A DNA stretch of 64,000 nucleotides from assembly GCA_018241525.1 (NCBI GenBank), contig JAFEDR010000010.1, forward strand, positions 1 through 64,000, read 5' to 3'. Position 1 is the stretch's first letter, and every line of letters begins with the position of its first letter. Source of the stretch: Pseudomonadota bacterium (lineage in GTDB: Bacteria; Pseudomonadota; Gammaproteobacteria; Steroidobacterales; Steroidobacteraceae). The position numbers were made by a program, and so were the translations under genes. The notes below the pieces were generated by a model. That model worked only from the letters and a program-made list of their open reading frames with translations. It ran no database searches and was not told the DNA's origin. Positions 12,758 through 22,540 of the stretch are shown here, in pieces.

Positions 12758-13940
12758 CTGGATCGAGGCCGCACTGATCGCGGGCGGCGCGATCATCGGC
12801 TGGTACGCGACCCGCCGCTGGCGGCTGTCGGCCGAGGCCGCCATCGCGCCGCGCGGCCCCTCGCGCGACTACCTCGCCGGCCTCAACTACCTCGTCAACG
12901 AGCAGCCCGACCGCGCGGTCGAGGCGTTCCTGCGCGCGGTCGCGGTCGACCAGGACACCGTCGAGACGCAGTTCGCGCTCGGCGCGCTGTTCCGGCGCCG
13001 CGGCGAGGTCGACCGCGCGATCCGCGTGCACCAGAACCTGATCGCGCGCGACACGCTCGACCCGGCCTTCCGCGAGCAGGCGACCTACGCGCTCGCCCAG
13101 GACTACCAGCGCGCCGGGCTCTACGACCGCGCAGAGAAGCTCCTGACGGAGCTCGCGACCGGCGGCACCTACCGGATCGCGGCGCTCAAGGACCTGGTCG
13201 GGCTCTACGAGCTCGAGCGCGACTGGGAGAAGGCGATCGCGATCCACCGCGAGCTCGCGCGCATCGGCAAGCCCGACCACCCGTCCGCGGTCGCGCACTA
13301 CTACTGCGAGCTCGCCGAGGGCGCGCGCGCCGCCGGCGACCCGGCCAAGGCGCGCGACTACCTGCGCACCGCGCGGCTCGAGCAGCGGCGCTTCCCGCGC
13401 GCGGCGCTGGTGCGCGCCGACGTCGCGCTCGACCTGCACGAGCCGGACGACGCGGTGCGGCTCTTGTCGAAGGTGCCGGTGGTGAGCCCGCAGCTCGCCG
13501 GCGAGGTGCTGCCGCGGCTCGTCAAGGCGCTCAAGGCCGCCGGCCGCGAGGACGAGCTCGCGGCGATCGTCGCCGAGCTCGGCCGCGACGGCCGCGACGT
13601 CGCCGACGCGCTCGCCTATGCCGCGATCCTGACCGGCACGCTCGAGGCGCCGGCGCTGCTCGAGCTCGCGCGCGGCTTCCTCGCCCGCGAGCCCGCGATC
13701 GCCGAGCTCGTCGGCGCGCTGCTGCCGGAGGGCACGGCGCCGAGCGACGAGCAGCTGCGGCGGCTCGCGGCCGCGATCCGCCGCCAGGCGCAGCGCGCGG
13801 CGCGCTTCCGCTGCGCCGAATGCGGCTTCTCCTCGAGCGGCTTCTTCTGGCAGTGCCCGGGCTGCAAGCACTGGGACTCGCTGAAGCCGCTGTCGCCGAC
13901 CGACCTCGCGGGCCAGGTCGCGGGCGCGCGGCCGCGCTAG
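12747..13940 (+). CDS. lapB: Lipopolysaccharide assembly protein LapB
   Basis: 397 residues: an N-terminal membrane anchor (about 3-16, IEAALIAGGAIIGWYATRR), a long TPR superhelix, and a C-terminal rubredoxin-like zinc ribbon with two Cys pairs, CAECGF and CPGCKHWDS. LapB (YciM) brings LpxC to the protease FtsH and so balances lipid A against phospholipid synthesis. The start is the ATG inside the end of lapA; the frame opens further upstream, but only within lapA. Confidence 0.93.
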   Translation: MRASWIEAALIAGGAIIGWYATRRWRLSAEAAIAPRGPSRDYLAGLNYLVNEQPDRAVEAFLRAVAVDQDTVETQFALGALFRRRGEVDRAIRVHQNLIARDTLDPAFREQATYALAQDYQRAGLYDRAEKLLTELATGGTYRIAALKDLVGLYELERDWEKAIAIHRELARIGKPDHPSAVAHYYCELAEGARAAGDPAKARDYLRTARLEQRRFPRAALVRADVALDLHEPDDAVRLLSKVPVVSPQLAGEVLPRLVKALKAAGREDELAAIVAELGRDGRDVADALAYAAILTGTLEAPALLELARGFLAREPAIAELVGALLPEGTAPSDEQLRRLAAAIRRQAQRAARFRCAECGFSSSGFFWQCPGCKHWDSLKPLSPTDLAGQVAGARPR

Positions 13941-13981
13941 GCCGCGCTAAGCCGCGCGGGCGGCGTGCGCGGCCGCTCCGG

Positions 13982-13987
13982 TATCAT
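13982..13987 (+). promoter_or_regulatory. Candidate -10 for galU
   Basis: TATCAT lies 26 nt before the galU ATG in otherwise GC-rich DNA. No matching -35 is evident. Offered as the most likely -10 in the 73-nt lapB-galU gap. Confidence 0.3.
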
Positions 13988-14013
13988 TCGCTCCCCCGCC
14001 GCCGGAGTCGACC

Positions 14014-14910
14014 ATGCCCGCCCCGAGAAAGCCCGTCCGCACCGCCGTGTTCCCGGTCGCCGGCCGCGGCACCCGCTTCCTGCCTGCCACCAAGGCGAGC
14101 CCGAAGGAGATGCTGCCGGTGGTCGACAAGCCGCTGATCCAGTACGCGGCCGAGGAGGCCCTCGCCGCCGGCGCGACCCAGCTCGTGTTCGTGACCGGCA
14201 GCTCGAAGCGCGCCATCGAGGACCACTTCGACTCGGCGCCCGAGCTCGAGGCGGCGCTCGAGGCGCAGGGCAAGCAGGACCTGCTCGAGTCGCTGAGGAG
14301 CATCGTGCCCTCGTCGGCGACCTGCATCTACATCCGCCAGCCGGCGCCGCTCGGCCTCGGCCACGCGGTGCTGTGCGCGCGGCCGGTGGTCGGCGACGAG
14401 CCGTTCTTCGTGCACCTCGCGGACGACCTGATCGACGCGCCGGTGCCGTGCCTGAAGCAGATGGCGGCGGTGTACGCCGAGCTCGGTGGCAGCGTGCTCG
14501 GCGTGCAGACGGTCGATCGCAAGGACACCGACAAGTACGGCATCGTCGCCGCCGAGCGCATGACCGACCGCCTGTCGCGGATCCAGAAAATCGTCGAGAA
14601 GCCGAAGCCCGAGGCCGCGCCCTCGAACCTCGGCGTCGTCGGCCGCTACCTGCTGAGCCCGACGATCTTCGCCAAGCTCGAGCGCATCGGCCGCGGCGCG
14701 GGCGGCGAGATCCAGCTGACCGACGGTATCGCGGCGCTGCTCGCGGACGAGGCGGTGTACGCCTACGCCTTCGAAGGCAAGCGCTACGACTGCGGCTCGA
14801 AGCTCGGCTACCTCGAGGCGACCGTCGAGTACGGCTTGAAGCACCCGCAGCTCGGTGACGACTTCGCGCAGATCCTCGCGCGGCTGCTCGCGGAGCGGCT
14901 GCGCCGCTGA
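14014..14910 (+). CDS. galU: UTP-glucose-1-phosphate uridylyltransferase
   Basis: 298 residues. It makes UDP-glucose from UTP and glucose-1-phosphate for LPS core, exopolysaccharide and trehalose pathways. Nucleotidyltransferase motif [20 protein letters not shown] at the N-terminus, [22 protein letters not shown] (metal-binding Asp), and [20 protein letters not shown]. The C-terminal [19 protein letters not shown] is typical GalU. A hairpin with a T-run follows, so the unit ends here. Confidence 0.97.
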   Translation: MPAPRKPVRTAVFPVAGRGTRFLPATKASPKEMLPVVDKPLIQYAAEEALAAGATQLVFVTGSSKRAIEDHFDSAPELEAALEAQGKQDLLESLRSIVPSSATCIYIRQPAPLGLGHAVLCARPVVGDEPFFVHLADDLIDAPVPCLKQMAAVYAELGGSVLGVQTVDRKDTDKYGIVAAERMTDRLSRIQKIVEKPKPEAAPSNLGVVGRYLLSPTIFAKLERIGRGAGGEIQLTDGIAALLADEAVYAYAFEGKRYDCGSKLGYLEATVEYGLKHPQLGDDFAQILARLLAERLRR

Positions 14911-14928
14911 CCCCGGTTATGTCACATG

Positions 14929-14960
14929 CCGCGCCGCGCAGCCGCGTGGCGCGGTTTTCT
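14929..14960 (+). terminator. Rho-independent terminator after galU
   Basis: Stem CCGCGCC (14929-14935) with GGCGCGG (14948-14954), 12-nt loop, followed directly by TTTTCT. It lies 19 nt after the galU stop. Confidence 0.8.
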
Positions 14961-15149
14961 CGGGCTGGTTTTCTAGTGGTTTCCCGCATGCCGCGCGCGG
15001 GACACATACCGAGACAAAGTGTGATGCCGAACACGTCGCGCGTGGTTTCGCGAGCCGGCAGCAGTCCACTTTAAGGGGATTCCGCATCAACGCGGACGCG
15101 CACTCTTGTTGAACTAGACCCCACAAGATCACTAGCCAAGGGCATCAGG

Positions 15150-16125
15150 ATGCGCGCGGCAGACGGGAGAGTCGGGGTCGAGGAAGTACGCGGCATGAGG
15201 CCGCAGCGGCGCGCTCGCGTCGTGCTGCTGTCGCGGCGCGACGCGCTCGCGCTGTCGCCGGCGACGGCGCTGGAGCGCGCCACCGGCCGCCGGGTCGGCG
15301 TCGTCTACCAGCCGATCGTCGCGCACGGCACGACCCCGGACGGTCACCATCCCTGGTTCTACGTCGGCGCCGAGGCGCTGCTGCGCGCCGAGACGAGCCG
15401 CGGGCTCACCGTGCGCCCGGACCAGCTGCTGCCGGTCATCGAGCGCGCCGGGCTCCTGCCGGCGCTGTTTGAGTTCGTGCTCGACGAGACCCTCGCGACC
15501 CTGACCGCCTGGCAGCGCAGCGGCGCGCCGGCGCTCGGCGTCGCCGTGAACCTGCACTCCGGCGCGCTGCTCGACGGGCGCCTGCCGGACCTGATCGCCG
15601 AGCGCCTCGACCACGCCGGCGTGCGCGCCGCGAGCCTGACGCTCGAGATCTCCGAGAGCGCGCCGATCGCCGACCTGCGCAGCGCCGCGCGCACCCTGAG
15701 CGCGCTGCGCGCGATCGGCGTGCGCGTGGCGCTCGATGACTTCGGCGCGGGCTTCTCGACGATGACGCGCCTCGACTGGCTCGAGTGCGACGAGCTCAAG
15801 ATCGACCGCACGCTGGTGCGCGGCCTCGAGCACAGCGAGGAGCAGCGCTGCGTGGTCGAGAACCTGATCGCGCTCGCCCACGCGCACGGCATGGAGGCGC
15901 TCGCCGAGGGCGTCGAGAGCGAGGGCGAGCTCGAGGTGCTCGGCGAGCTCGGCTGCGACCGCGCGCAGGGCTACCTGATCGCCCGGCCGCAGTCCGCCGC
16001 GGCGGTCGCGGCCGGGGCGCAGGCCTGGGCGCTGCGCGCCTGTGCCGAGGGCACGCGCGGCGCGCGGCAGCTGTCGCTGCCCGGCTTCGGCGTCGGCTGC
16101 GCCGGCTGGCAGGGCGGGGACCTCG

Positions 16126-16139
<14 letters not shown>
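15150..16139 (+). CDS. EAL-domain cyclic-di-GMP phosphodiesterase
   Basis: 329 residues with a single EAL domain (about 45-290) and no recognised sensor or GGDEF domain. Catalytic residues look intact: Glu75 in GAEALLR, the Asn of VNLH, Glu in LEISES, the Asp pair in ALDDFGAG, Lys in ELKIDR and Glu in AEGVES, with the closing QGYLIARP. It should therefore hydrolyse c-di-GMP. The last 40 residues extend beyond the domain and are Ala/Gly-rich. A 190-nt gap after the galU terminator suggests its own promoter. Its end overlaps the sigma-54 activator gene by 14 nt, so the two proteins are probably made together. Confidence 0.9.
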
Positions 16140-17253
<1,114 letters not shown>

Positions 17254-17343
17254 CCCCGCGCGCGGCCGAAGCGGCGAGCCGCCGAACGGCGCGCATACAA
17301 CATTGGCGCTCTGCTTGACCCGCGGAGTCGAGCGAATCCGACG

Positions 17344-17628
17344 CTAGGTGCCCGCCGGTGCCTTGCTGAGTCGCTTCGCCATCCGTGTCTGCCATCCCGG
17401 ACCTGTCGCCTTCCAGCGGGCAATGACATCGGCGGGCAGTCGCAGCGAAATGAGCACGCGGGGATTCGAAGCTCGAGGTCGCCCGCCCTTGTTGACGGTG
17501 GCGCGCGCGAGCATGGCCTCGGTCAGTTCCGGAAGCTCGCGATACTCCGCGCCCCGGATGACGTGAGCGTCCACCCTGGCAAGATCAGATTTCGAGGAGC
17601 CGCGCGAGGCGCGCTTGTTCCCGTTCAT
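17344..17628 (-). CDS. brnA: BrnA-family antitoxin
   Basis: 94 residues. The C-terminal half has the BrnA pattern GRPRASNPRVLISLRLPADV followed by RWKATGPGWQTRM, a ribbon-helix-helix-like DNA-binding module. The N-terminus (LARVDAHVI) is the toxin-binding part. It neutralises the BrnT RNase and autoregulates the pair. It overlaps the brnT 3' end by 44 nt in another frame; a later start is possible but the residues inside the overlap look family-like. Confidence 0.85.
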   Translation of the reverse strand: MNGNKRASRGSSKSDLARVDAHVIRGAEYRELPELTEAMLARATVNKGGRPRASNPRVLISLRLPADVIARWKATGPGWQTRMAKRLSKAPAGT

Positions 17629-17860
17629 TGGCCTTTCTCATGCTGAAGACGTGCCGCGTCTGTCCCCGCGGCGTGTACCCGATCACGACGAGACGCCCCG
17701 CCAGTCGACCGAAGCTCACGATGCGCGGTTCACCATAGTCCCGGCGCAAGTCCTCGAACGCCACGGTCGTGCCGGCGAAGACCTCCGCCGCGTCCTCAAA
17801 ATCGAGTCCGCGAGCGGCGAGCGTCCGCGCGCGCTTGCGCGGATCGTACGTGATTTGCAT
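17585..17860 (-). CDS. brnT: BrnT-family RNase toxin
   Basis: 91 residues. Starts MQITYDPRKRARTLAARGL, then DFEDAAEVFAG, a central strand pair ending in VVIGYTPRG, and RHVFSMRKANEREQARL. These are the hallmarks of BrnT, a RelE-fold RNase toxin that inhibits translation. Toxin first, antitoxin second is the usual brnTA order. The pair sits between convergent chromosomal genes. The 190 nt upstream (17861-18049) hold only the end region of the amidohydrolase unit and presumably the brnT promoter. Confidence 0.9.
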   Translation of the reverse strand: MQITYDPRKRARTLAARGLDFEDAAEVFAGTTVAFEDLRRDYGEPRIVSFGRLAGRLVVIGYTPRGQTRHVFSMRKANEREQARLARLLEI

Positions 17861-18049
17861 CGGTTATTGTAGCTACGCCAACCCGGCCTCCAGACACCGG
17901 TCGAGCCGTCGACTTCTGTCGCGTTCGTGGAGAAAGTCGCGGCACTGGGATGCGGCGTCGCGTCTGCCCTGAGCTCTGAGCCGAACGGCCCGAGGGCATG
18001 CCGCTGCGGTCTCGCATGGTCGACATGACGGAGGTTCAGCGGCGATCGT

Positions 18050-19645
18050 TCAGACGCTCGTCCGGCGGTCGAGTTCGGGCGTGGCCGGAATCCACCACTC
18101 GCGCCCGCGCGCGGTCGTCACGTACTCCGGCCAGCGGTAGTCGATCGGCGGCGCGAAGTCGCGCGGCAGCTGCGGCGGCACGAAGCGCGCGCCGCCGGTC
18201 CGCTCCTCGAACTCGGCGCGCGCGCGCCGCAGCGCCGCCGGCGTCGTCAGGAGCTCGAGCAGCGTCCCGGCGATGGTCTTGCCGGCGACCGCGATCGTCG
18301 GGTCGATGCACGGGCGCAGCCCGCCGAGCGCGTTCGAGACCCAGGCCGGGTAGCCGGCGTAGCCCGGTGGCACCGCGAGCATCGGCCGGGCGATGTAGAG
18401 CCGCACGGTCGGCGCGTACCAGGTCATCTCGACGTAGTCGTCCGAGGTCCAGTTCGTCTGCCAGGCCGGCATCTGCTCGCGCAGCCGCGCCTCGGCCTCG
18501 CGCGGCTCGATCAGTGCCTCGCAGGCCGGCAGGAACGGTGCCGCCATCGGCTCGAGGCCGAGGTTGGCCTGGATCTCGCGGGCGAGCGCGATGGCCTGCG
18601 CGCCGTAGCGCGGCGCGCCGACGCCGGCGAGATTGCGGTAGGTGACCTCGGCGAGCGCGTGGTTCGCGACCCCGGGCCGGGTCCGCGACACCCAGCGCTT
18701 GACGAGCCGGCAGTGGCCGACCGCGGCCGCGTGCTCGGCGTTGCGGTCGAGCACGTCGAGGATGGCGTCCGCCATCGCGAGCGTCGGCGCGCGCCAGGCG
18801 TAGTTCACCTGCGCGAGCTGCGCCGGCAGGTTGTCGGCGGTCGCCTGGCCGGCGGTCAGGATCGCCTCGTTGAGCGACCAGCCGCCGGTGTGCGCGAGCA
18901 TCGACTCGGTGGTGGACTTCGTCAGCAGGAACATCGTCGCGAGCGAGACGTTCGCGCCCGGGGCACGCGCCGCCGAGTGCGCCGCCGCGATCGGGCTGTC
19001 GCTCGCCGCCTGCGGCCAGGTCTCCGGGGCGTCGCAGACGAACGAGTAAATCCGGCTGCCGTAGGCACCGCAGTGCGTATCCCAGCGCACCGTGTTGCAC
19101 AGCGGCAGCATGTAGAACGGGTGATAGCTGACGATCGCGTCGAGCCCGTCGTAGTAGCCCCGCAGGCCGTGCACGAGCTTCGAGCCCTGGACCTTCTCGG
19201 CCGGCTCACCGAAGAACCGCAGGGTGCCCGCGATGCCGGCGGACTTCATCGCCGCCTGGGTCGCGAGCAGCGCGACCAGCGCACCGATGCCGAGCGCCGA
19301 GTGCGGGTCGGTGTGGCCGGCAGCGTGGGGCGAGAGCCCGGGCCGCGGCTCGCAGCGGGTGCTCGCGGCCTGGCAGTTGCCGGGCACGGCGTCGTATTCG
19401 GCGTAGGCCGCGACCGAAGGTCCCGCACCGTTCGACCACTCGGCCGCGAACGCGGTCGGCATGCCCCCGGAGCCCGCCTCGACGCGAAAGCCGTGTTCGC
19501 GCAGCTTCGCGACGAACCATTCGGCCGAGCGGTACTCGCGCCAGGCCGGCTCGGCGTAGTCCCAGATGGTCTGGTGCCAGTCGGACCAGGCGGCGGCGTG
19601 GGCATCGATCCAGGCATGGGCGGTCGCGGTCGGCGTCGTCGGCAT
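18050..19645 (-). CDS. M20-family amidohydrolase (AbgB-like)
   Basis: 531 residues, a metal-dependent aminoacylase/carboxypeptidase of the M20D group, resembling p-aminobenzoyl-glutamate hydrolase subunit B and related amidohydrolases. Visible metal-site elements are AAYAEYDAVPG (Asp bridging region), AAGHTDPHSALGIG (HxDxH-like site), FFGEPAEKVQGSKL (Glu-Pro-Ala-Glu) and a late IDPTIAVAGKT. There is no signal peptide, so it should be cytoplasmic. It is transcribed alone, divergent from the ECF sigma gene 140 bp away. The substrate cannot be read from sequence. Confidence 0.8.
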   Translation of the reverse strand: MPTTPTATAHAWIDAHAAAWSDWHQTIWDYAEPAWREYRSAEWFVAKLREHGFRVEAGSGGMPTAFAAEWSNGAGPSVAAYAEYDAVPGNCQAASTRCEPRPGLSPHAAGHTDPHSALGIGALVALLATQAAMKSAGIAGTLRFFGEPAEKVQGSKLVHGLRGYYDGLDAIVSYHPFYMLPLCNTVRWDTHCGAYGSRIYSFVCDAPETWPQAASDSPIAAAHSAARAPGANVSLATMFLLTKSTTESMLAHTGGWSLNEAILTAGQATADNLPAQLAQVNYAWRAPTLAMADAILDVLDRNAEHAAAVGHCRLVKRWVSRTRPGVANHALAEVTYRNLAGVGAPRYGAQAIALAREIQANLGLEPMAAPFLPACEALIEPREAEARLREQMPAWQTNWTSDDYVEMTWYAPTVRLYIARPMLAVPPGYAGYPAWVSNALGGLRPCIDPTIAVAGKTIAGTLLELLTTPAALRRARAEFEERTGGARFVPPQLPRDFAPPIDYRWPEYVTTARGREWWIPATPELDRRTSV

Positions 19646-19715
19646 GGGCTCCCCCCAGGGTGTCGGGCGAGTGTACTGAAACCCCGCCCGGACCCCCGCG
19701 CACGGCGGCCGGCGC

Positions 19716-19743
19716 GGGAATAGACTGCCGTCCCACGGGATCT
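19716..19743 (+). promoter_or_regulatory. Candidate ECF promoter (GGGAATA-N16-GATCT) for the sigma gene
   Basis: GGGAATA at 19716-19722 and GATCT at 19739-19743 are separated by 16 nt. The same two elements with the same spacing occur at 21096-21123 before the phosphoesterase gene. ECF sigma factors commonly autoregulate and use GGAA-type -35 elements, so this is probably the target of the neighbouring sigma factor. Confidence 0.6.
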
Positions 19744-19785
19744 CATCCTCGAGGCGGGCCTCGCGGCCAAGGGACGGAGCGACGG

Positions 19786-20328
19786 ATGGCTGACCGGCGG
19801 CGGTTCGAGGCCGAGGTGCTCGTGCACCTCGATGCCGCCTACAACCTCGCGCGGTGGCTCGTGCGCGCGCCGGCGGATGCCGACGACGTGGTGCAGGACG
19901 CGGTGCTGCGCGCCTACCGCGCCGATGGCGACCGGCGCGGCGCGGACGCGCGCCCGTGGCTGCTCGCGATCGTCCGCCACTGCGCGCTGCGCCACCTCGA
20001 GCGGCGCGGCCGGGCGCTTCGGCGCGAGGCGGGCGCGGAGGGCGAGGAGGCGCTGCTCGGGCTCGCCGCGCCGGAGGCGGACGAGCCGCTCGCCGCGGCG
20101 CTGCGGGCCGAGTCGCAGGGTTCGCTCGCGGCGGCGCTCGAGGCCCTGCCGGCCGGATTTCGGGAGGTGCTGGTGCTGCGGGAACTCGAGGACCTGTCCT
20201 ATCGCGAGATCGCGGCCGTGATCGACGCGCCGGTCGGCACCGTGATGTCGCGCCTCGCCCGCGCGCGCGCGGCGCTCAGGGCGTTCTGGCAGGCCGGGCG
20301 GCCGGAGGCCGGCCATGGCCTGCGCTGA
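19786..20328 (+). CDS. ECF sigma factor (RpoE-like)
   Basis: 180 residues with region 2 (AYNLARWLVRAPADADDVVQ, then AVLRAYR) and region 4 (GFREVLVLRELEDLSYREIA, then GTVMSRLARARAALR), and no other domain. The ATG at 19786 follows a purine-rich GGGACGGAG; the frame is open to 19660, but the extra residues are not sigma-like. It overlaps by 14 nt a zinc-finger anti-sigma gene, so it is probably held inactive until an envelope or redox signal releases it. A repeated promoter-like element is found upstream of it and of the phosphoesterase gene. Confidence 0.9.
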   Translation: MADRRRFEAEVLVHLDAAYNLARWLVRAPADADDVVQDAVLRAYRADGDRRGADARPWLLAIVRHCALRHLERRGRALRREAGAEGEEALLGLAAPEADEPLAAALRAESQGSLAAALEALPAGFREVLVLRELEDLSYREIAAVIDAPVGTVMSRLARARAALRAFWQAGRPEAGHGLR

Positions 20329-21103
20329 GTCCGCCCGCCTGGCGCTGCTCGAGGACGGCGAGCTCGCCCCGCCCGAGGCGGCCGCGCTCGAGCGCCACGT
20401 CGCGACCTGCGCCGACTGCCGCCTCGAGCGCGAGGCCACGCGCGCGCTGCGTGCGGCGCTGCGCCGGTCGGCCGAGCGCCATCGGGCGCCCGCCGCGCTG
20501 CGCGCGCGGATCGGCGCCGCGCTCGAGGCGGAGCCCGCGCCGTTCGCCGCGACCCGCCGGCCGCCGCCCGCGACGGCACCGCGCGGACGCTTCTGGGCGG
20601 GTGCCGGCAGCGGCGCGCTCGCCGCCACCCTCGCGGCGCTCGCGGTGGCCCTCGTCGTCGGGCGCGGCGCGACGCCTGCGGTCGAGCACGACGTGGTCGC
20701 GGCGCACCTGCGGGCGCTCCTGCCCGGGCGGGCGATCGACGTCGAGTCGAGCGACCGCCACACGGTGAAGCCCTGGTTCGCGGGGCACGCCGACGTCTCG
20801 CCGCCGGTCGTCGACTTCGCCGCCGAGGGCTTCGTGCTCGCGGGCGGGCGCATCGACTACGTCGGCGGCGAGCGCGCCTCGGTGGTCGTCTACCGCCACG
20901 GCGCGCACCTGATCGACGTGTTCGTCTGGCGCGACCCGGCGGCACGCCAGCCGACCCGCGCGCGCAGCGAGAACGGCTTCCGGCTGCTCAGCTGGCGTGC
21001 CGGCGACCTCGCGTTCTGCGCGATCTCCGACACCGCCGAGGCCGAGCTCGTGGCGCTCAAGGACCTGCTGCGCCAGTCGCTGCCCGGGGACGCGCGGGAA
21101 TAA
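20315..21103 (+). CDS. Transmembrane anti-sigma factor with zinc-finger (ZAS-like) motif
   Basis: 262 residues. The N-terminus has LLEDGELAPPEAAALERHVATCADC with HVATCADC giving the HxxxCxxC zinc motif of anti-sigma factors. One transmembrane helix at about 97-117 (GALAATLAALAVALVV), then a periplasmic domain of about 140 residues with a conserved-looking VKPWFAGHADVSPPV segment, as seen in other predicted transmembrane transcription regulators. It overlaps the sigma gene by 14 nt. The gene ends inside the next GGGAATA element, whose TAA is the stop codon. Confidence 0.87.
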   Translation: MACAESARLALLEDGELAPPEAAALERHVATCADCRLEREATRALRAALRRSAERHRAPAALRARIGAALEAEPAPFAATRRPPPATAPRGRFWAGAGSGALAATLAALAVALVVGRGATPAVEHDVVAAHLRALLPGRAIDVESSDRHTVKPWFAGHADVSPPVVDFAAEGFVLAGGRIDYVGGERASVVVYRHGAHLIDVFVWRDPAARQPTRARSENGFRLLSWRAGDLAFCAISDTAEAELVALKDLLRQSLPGDARE

Positions 21104-21123
21104 CCCCACGGGTTCGCGGATCT
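21096..21123 (+). promoter_or_regulatory. Candidate ECF promoter (GGGAATA-N16-GATCT) for the phosphoesterase-cupredoxin genes
   Basis: GGGAATA at 21096-21102, 16 nt, then GATCT at 21119-21123, exactly as at 19716-19743. It sits 28 nt upstream of the phosphoesterase ATG and overlaps the anti-sigma stop codon. The intervening 16 nt differ between the two sites, so this is not a simple duplication. Confidence 0.6.
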
Positions 21124-21151
21124 AGCCCCCGAACCACCACGGGGGACGATC

Positions 21152-22084
21152 ATGACTGCCGATCCCACGACGCTGAACCGCCGCCAGGCACTCGCCTGCA
21201 TGGCCCAGGCCGGCGCCGGCACGCTCTTCCTGCTCTCGGGCGGCGTGCTGACGCCGGTCGATCTCGCGCGCGCCGGCGGGCGCGCCTCGAAGGCGGCGGT
21301 GCCGCTGTTCGTGCAGCTGTCCGACACGCACATCGGCTTCGCCAAGGAGGCGAACCCCGACGTCGGCGCGACGCTGAAGGTCGCGATCGAGCGCATCAAC
21401 GCGCTCAGTGTCGCGCCGCAGCTCGTGCTGCACACCGGCGACATCACCCACCTGTCGAAGGCCGCGGAGTTCGACGCCGCGGCGGAGCTCCTGAAGGGGC
21501 TCAAGGTGACGGAGCTGCACACCGTGCCCGGCGAGCACGACGTCGCGGATCCCGAGGTGCGCGAGTACTTCGACCGCTTCGGGCAGGCGTCCGGGCGCCG
21601 CGGCTACTACAGCTTCGACCACCAGGGCGTGCACTTCGTCGGGCTCATCAACGTGCTGTCGTTCAAGCCGGGCGGCCTCGGCACGCTCGGGCCCGAGCAG
21701 CTCGCCTGGCTCAAGGAGGACCTCGCGGGGCGCTCGGCGAGCACGCCGATCGTCGTGTTCGCGCACATGCCGCTGTGGACGATCTACGAGCCGTGGGGCT
21801 GGGGCACGGGCGATGCGGGCGAAGCGCTCGCGCTGCTCCGGCGCTTCGGCTCGGTGACCGTCCTCAACGGCCACATCCACCAGATCGTGCAGAAGGTCGA
21901 GGGCCACGTGACCTTCCACACCGCGCGCTCGACCGCGTTCCCGCAGCCACCGGCCGGGCAGGGCGCGGGCCCGGGACCGATGAAGGTGCCGGCCGCGGAG
22001 CTGCCCGCGGCGCTCGGCATCACCTCGGTCTCGCTGCACCCCCATCCCGCCACCCTGGAGCTCACCGATGCGACGCTGGCCTGA
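21152..22084 (+). CDS. Exported calcineurin-like metallophosphoesterase
   Basis: 310 residues. The N-terminus NRRQALACMAQAGAG followed by a hydrophobic stretch looks like a twin-arginine signal. Dimetal motifs in order: SDTHIGF (D-x-H), HTGDIT (GD), VPGEHDV (GNHD position, with Glu for Asn), FAHMPL and NGHIHQ (GHxH). It should cleave phosphoesters in the periplasm; the substrate is unknown. It overlaps the cupredoxin gene by 17 nt and is preceded by the ECF-like promoter shared with the sigma gene, which suggests envelope-stress control. Confidence 0.87.
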   Translation: MTADPTTLNRRQALACMAQAGAGTLFLLSGGVLTPVDLARAGGRASKAAVPLFVQLSDTHIGFAKEANPDVGATLKVAIERINALSVAPQLVLHTGDITHLSKAAEFDAAAELLKGLKVTELHTVPGEHDVADPEVREYFDRFGQASGRRGYYSFDHQGVHFVGLINVLSFKPGGLGTLGPEQLAWLKEDLAGRSASTPIVVFAHMPLWTIYEPWGWGTGDAGEALALLRRFGSVTVLNGHIHQIVQKVEGHVTFHTARSTAFPQPPAGQGAGPGPMKVPAAELPAALGITSVSLHPHPATLELTDATLA

Positions 22085-22436
22085 CCCCGTGCGCGGCGCC
22101 GCGCTCGCACTCACCCTCGGGCTCGTCGGCGCCGTCGCGGTCGCGACGACGCCCGGCGCCCCGGCGCCGGGCGCGCCGTCGGCGGCGACCATCAAGCTCG
22201 AGCACTTCATGTTCGGCCCGACCACGATCACGGTCCCCGCGGGCGTGCCGGTGCACTGGCGCAACCTCGACGGCGAGGTGCACACGGTCGTGAGCCTCGA
22301 TGGGCTCTTTCGCTCGCCGGCGCTCGACCAGGGGGACGAGTTCAGCTACACGTTCAAGGCCCCCGGCCACTACCGCTACGTCTGCACGCTGCACCCGCAG
22401 ATGATGGGCGAGATCGTCGTGACCGCCCCGCCCTGA
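22068..22436 (+). CDS. Periplasmic cupredoxin (plastocyanin/azurin-like)
   Basis: 122 residues with an N-terminal signal (about 1-30, LALTLGLVGAVAVATT). The type 1 copper ligands are visible: His in DGEVHTVV, then Cys, His and Met in YVCTLHPQMMGEIVV. That C-x3-H-x3-M-type ending is normal for single-domain cupredoxins with an amicyanin-like fold. It is probably a periplasmic electron carrier. It overlaps the phosphoesterase gene and is followed 104 nt later by a di-haem protein that could be its redox partner. Confidence 0.87.
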   Translation: MRRWPDPVRGAALALTLGLVGAVAVATTPGAPAPGAPSAATIKLEHFMFGPTTITVPAGVPVHWRNLDGEVHTVVSLDGLFRSPALDQGDEFSYTFKAPGHYRYVCTLHPQMMGEIVVTAPP

Positions 22437-22540
22437 GGAGGGGCGCTGGCGGGATCCGAGGCCCGGATGTCCGTTTTCATCGCCGCGATGCGTATCCCCC
22501 GACAGGAACCACACACAGGCGTTCTGCCGGGGGGCGTGCG

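Noticed and set aside
14961..15149. c-di-GMP riboswitch before the EAL gene
   Set aside because: I could not find a GEMM-type conserved core or paired stems in the 190-nt gap.
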